Below, in pieces: positions 6,557-8,236 of a DNA stretch of 8,236 nucleotides. The position numbers and the translations under genes are program-made. Below the pieces are notes generated by a model. It saw nothing but the letters and a program-made list of their open reading frames with translations, had not been told where the DNA came from and did not search any database. The DNA comes from an uncultured Oscillospiraceae bacterium (GTDB lineage Bacteria; Bacillota; Clostridia; Oscillospirales; Oscillospiraceae): NCBI GenBank assembly GCA_958426425.1, contig CATZYY010000102.1:1-8236 (forward strand), in the 5' to 3' direction. Within the stretch, counting starts at the first letter, position 1. Every line of letters begins with the position of its first letter.

Positions 6557-6568
6557 GGGAAAACTCCC
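6557..6568 (-). promoter_or_regulatory. Ribosome binding site of aroB, within a small potential hairpin
   Basis: The minus strand reads GGGAG, 7 nt, then the aroB ATG. The 12 nt GGGAGTTTTCCC directly before the ATG can fold as a 4-bp stem (GGGA with TCCC) with a GTTT loop, which would cover the binding site. The stem is short, so any effect would be small. The site supports the ATG at 6556 over the longer upstream reading. Confidence 0.5.
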
Positions 6569-6594
6569 TTTCTTTTCAGAGGATGGGGCGGCCC

Positions 6595-7431
6595 TCAGTT
6601 GCCGCCGGCGGTGGCCTTCTTCTCCCGGCCCTCCCGCAGCAGCGTCCGCAGGGTGTCGGCGTCCCCGGCCTTCAGGGCGTCCAGGTACTCGGTCAGGTGC
6701 TGGATCAGCACCTCCAGCTCGCCGGTGAGGTAGTCGGCGTCGTCCAGAAACAGCTCCGTCCACATATCCTCATCCAGCCGGGCCACACGGGTCATATCCT
6801 GGAAGCTGCCGGCGGAAAAGCCCCGGCGCTTCTGGGCCTCCGGCGACTTGACGTAGGCGCTGGAGGTGATGTGGGCCAGCTGAGAGGTGAAGGCAATGAT
6901 CCGGTCGTGCTCAGACGGGGTGGAGAAGGTGAGATTGGCAAAGCCAATGTCCAGGAAGAAGGCTTTCAGGGTCTCCAGCAGCTGCATGTCCGTCCGCTTG
7001 TCCGGGGTCAGGATCATGGAGGCCCCCACGTACAGATCGTCGCTGGCGGCGGTAAAGCCGCCCCGCTCCCGGCCGGCCATGGGATGGCCGCCGATGTAGG
7101 CAAAGCCGTTGGCCTCGGCAATGGGGGTGATGGCCGCCACCACCGTCCGCTTCACACCGCAAAGGTCTACCAGAATGGCGCTCTTGGCGATGTGGGCGGC
7201 GTTGCGCTCCACCCACGCCACGGCGGCGCCGGGCCGAATGGCCACCAGTACCAGATCGCACTGGGGCAGGTTCTCCTCTGTGAGAGGGGCGTCAATGGCG
7301 CCGCACATCCGGGCCATGGTCATGGTCTCATGGTCCAGGTCCACGCCGTAGACCGTGTGGGCGGTGCGGGTTTTGATGCTTTTGGCCATGGAGCCGCCGA
7401 TGAGGCCCAGGCCCACAATGCCGACCTTCAT
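6595..7431 (-). CDS. tyrA: Prephenate dehydrogenase
   Basis: The enzyme oxidatively decarboxylates prephenate to 4-hydroxyphenylpyruvate, the tyrosine branch. The 278-residue protein opens with a Rossmann motif GLGLIGGS (7-14). The second strand ends in Asp31 (YGVDLD), which in this fold favours NAD+ over NADP+. Further family motifs are GGHPMAGRE with His116 (114-122), SEHD with His175 (173-176), TSQLAHITSS with His187 (182-191) and the helical SFQDMTRVA with Arg215. The protein ends at the dimerisation helices. It has no chorismate mutase domain and no C-terminal ACT domain, so tyrosine feedback through an ACT domain is not expected here. The ATG lies 8 nt after a GGAGGG site that is within the aroF end, and 4 nt past the aroF stop. 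A cyclohexadienyl/arogenate specificity cannot be excluded. Confidence 0.93.
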   Translation of the reverse strand: MKVGIVGLGLIGGSMAKSIKTRTAHTVYGVDLDHETMTMARMCGAIDAPLTEENLPQCDLVLVAIRPGAAVAWVERNAAHIAKSAILVDLCGVKRTVVAAITPIAEANGFAYIGGHPMAGRERGGFTAASDDLYVGASMILTPDKRTDMQLLETLKAFFLDIGFANLTFSTPSEHDRIIAFTSQLAHITSSAYVKSPEAQKRRGFSAGSFQDMTRVARLDEDMWTELFLDDADYLTGELEVLIQHLTEYLDALKAGDADTLRTLLREGREKKATAGGN

Positions 7432-7435
7432 GATT

Positions 7436-8236
7436 TTAACCCTCCAGTTCCTTCATAACGGCGTGGAGCTTCAGGAGCTTCTTGGCCAGGGGATCGAAGA
7501 CCTCGGGCCGCAGAGACTGGGGACCGTCGCACAGGGCGTGGGCAGGGTCGTTGTGGACCTCGATCTGCAGGCCGTCGCAGCCGGTGGCCACGGCGCCCAT
7601 AGCCAGGGGCTCCACCAGCCAGCTCTTGCCGGTGGCGTGGCTGGGGTCAATGATAATGGGCAGATGGGTCAGCTTGCGCAGGACCGGAATGGCAGCCAGG
7701 TCCAGCGTGTTGCGGGTGTAGCTCTCAAAGGTGCGGATGCCCCGCTCGCACAGGATCACGTTCTCATTGCCGCCGGCCATAACGTACTCGGCGCTCATGA
7801 GCCATTCCTCATAGGTGGCGGACATGCCCCGCTTAATCATCACAGGCTTATCCTGGTGGCCCACGGCCTTGAGAAGGTCGAAGTTCTGCATGTTCCGGGC
7901 GCCGATCTGGATCACGTCCACATCTTTGAACAGCGGCAGCTGGCTCAGGTCCATCAGCTCCGTCACGATGGGCAGGCCCGTCTCCTGCCGGGCAACCTTT
8001 AAATACTCCAGACCCGTGGCGCCCAGGCCCTGGAAGGAGTAGGGGGAGGTCCGAGGCTTGAAAGCGCCGCCCCGCAGCATGGTGGCGCCGCTGGCCTTCA
8101 CAGCCTTGGCAATGGCCACCACCTGCTCCTCGCTCTCCACGGAGCAGGGGCCAGCCATAATGGTCAGGGTGCCGCCGCCGATCTGGGTGTTGCCCACGGA
8201 GATGACGGTATCCTCCGGGTGGAACTTGCGGTTGGC
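7436..8236 (-). CDS. aroF: 3-deoxy-7-phosphoheptulonate (DAHP) synthase, partial (N-terminus outside window)
   Basis: The enzyme condenses PEP and erythrose-4-phosphate to DAHP, the first committed step. The frame is open from the right edge and gives the last 266 residues. The opening ANRKFHPEDT and IGGG are the usual link between the N-terminal ferredoxin-like domain and the barrel in Thermotoga/Bacillus-type enzymes of about 340 residues, so roughly 70 residues are missing. Counting from the fragment start, MAGPCSVE carries metal ligand Cys31, LRGGAFKPRTSPYSFQG (54-70) binds substrate, and DPSHATGK (His200), EVH (Glu226) and CDGPQ (Asp237) complete the metal site. All catalytic residues are intact. 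A GTG at 8197 could open a shorter frame, but it lies in conserved sequence that continues upstream. The missing N-terminal domain is where feedback regulation usually resides. The gene name follows common use; aroG or aroA(G) are synonyms. Confidence 0.96.
   Translation of the reverse strand, partial: ANRKFHPEDTVISVGNTQIGGGTLTIMAGPCSVESEEQVVAIAKAVKASGATMLRGGAFKPRTSPYSFQGLGATGLEYLKVARQETGLPIVTELMDLSQLPLFKDVDVIQIGARNMQNFDLLKAVGHQDKPVMIKRGMSATYEEWLMSAEYVMAGGNENVILCERGIRTFESYTRNTLDLAAIPVLRKLTHLPIIIDPSHATGKSWLVEPLAMGAVATGCDGLQIEVHNDPAHALCDGPQSLRPEVFDPLAKKLLKLHAVMKELEG

Noticed and set aside
6557..6763. A 69-residue N-terminal extension of aroB
   Set aside because: It overlaps the tyrA coding sequence, is Arg/Pro/Gly-rich and matches nothing in the dehydroquinate synthase family. 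The ATG at 6556 has a binding site and gives the normal length.
3133..7458. Plus-strand open frames opposite aroC, aroA, aroB and tyrA (for example 3133-3756, 4274-5188, 6583-7458)
   Set aside because: Same antisense shadow pattern: low-complexity composition, no domain and no sensible operon context.
7436..8197. A complete DAHP synthase starting at the GTG at 8197
   Set aside because: Conserved linker sequence continues in frame to the right edge, and the resulting protein would lack the normal N-terminal domain. It is a gene cut by the window, not a short form.
1..8236. tRNA or rRNA genes, CRISPR arrays, insertion sequences, phage genes, toxin-antitoxin or defence systems
   Set aside because: Almost every base is covered by recognised biosynthetic genes, and the only inverted repeats noticed outside coding regions are the two terminators. 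No direct repeat array, transposase or RNA gene signature was seen.

Overview
The window holds most of one aromatic amino acid operon on the minus strand. It reads from the right edge down to about position 265 and ends in a strong intrinsic terminator. High GC content, near-consensus AGGAGG-type ribosome binding sites, a Thermotoga/Bacillus-type DAHP synthase and PSKS/ESGSTLR-type EPSP synthase motifs suggest a high-GC member of the Firmicutes, most likely a gut clostridium of the Oscillospiraceae (Flavonifractor/Lawsonibacter-like). The family placement is inference from protein style, not a search.

Layout in transcription order (right to left): aroF (DAHP synthase, cut by the window edge, 7436-8236), tyrA (prephenate dehydrogenase, 6595-7431), aroB (dehydroquinate synthase, 5486-6556), aroA (EPSP synthase, 4133-5485), aroC (chorismate synthase, 3052-4143), pheA (chorismate mutase/prephenate dehydratase with ACT domain, 1929-3065), a fused aroE-aroK gene (shikimate dehydrogenase plus shikimate kinase, 683-1927) and aroQ (type II dehydroquinase, 265-702). 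Successive junctions are +4, +38, 0, -11, -14, +1 and -20 nt, so the genes are very probably co-transcribed and largely translationally coupled. Together they encode all seven steps from PEP and erythrose-4-phosphate to chorismate, plus the branch enzymes to phenylpyruvate and 4-hydroxyphenylpyruvate. Only the final aminotransferase is not seen. The operon promoter and any leader lie beyond the right edge.

At the left edge, positions 3-137 are the 3' end of a plus-strand gene for an unidentified membrane protein, converging on the operon. The 127-nt gap between them (138-264) contains two hairpins, one terminating each transcript.

This is a core biosynthetic region. I see no mobile element, CRISPR array, RNA gene, defence system or clearly new system. 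The points most worth a second look are the AroE-AroK fusion, an apparent Pro/Ala-rich insertion in AroA, and an altered phenylalanine-binding motif in the PheA ACT domain.
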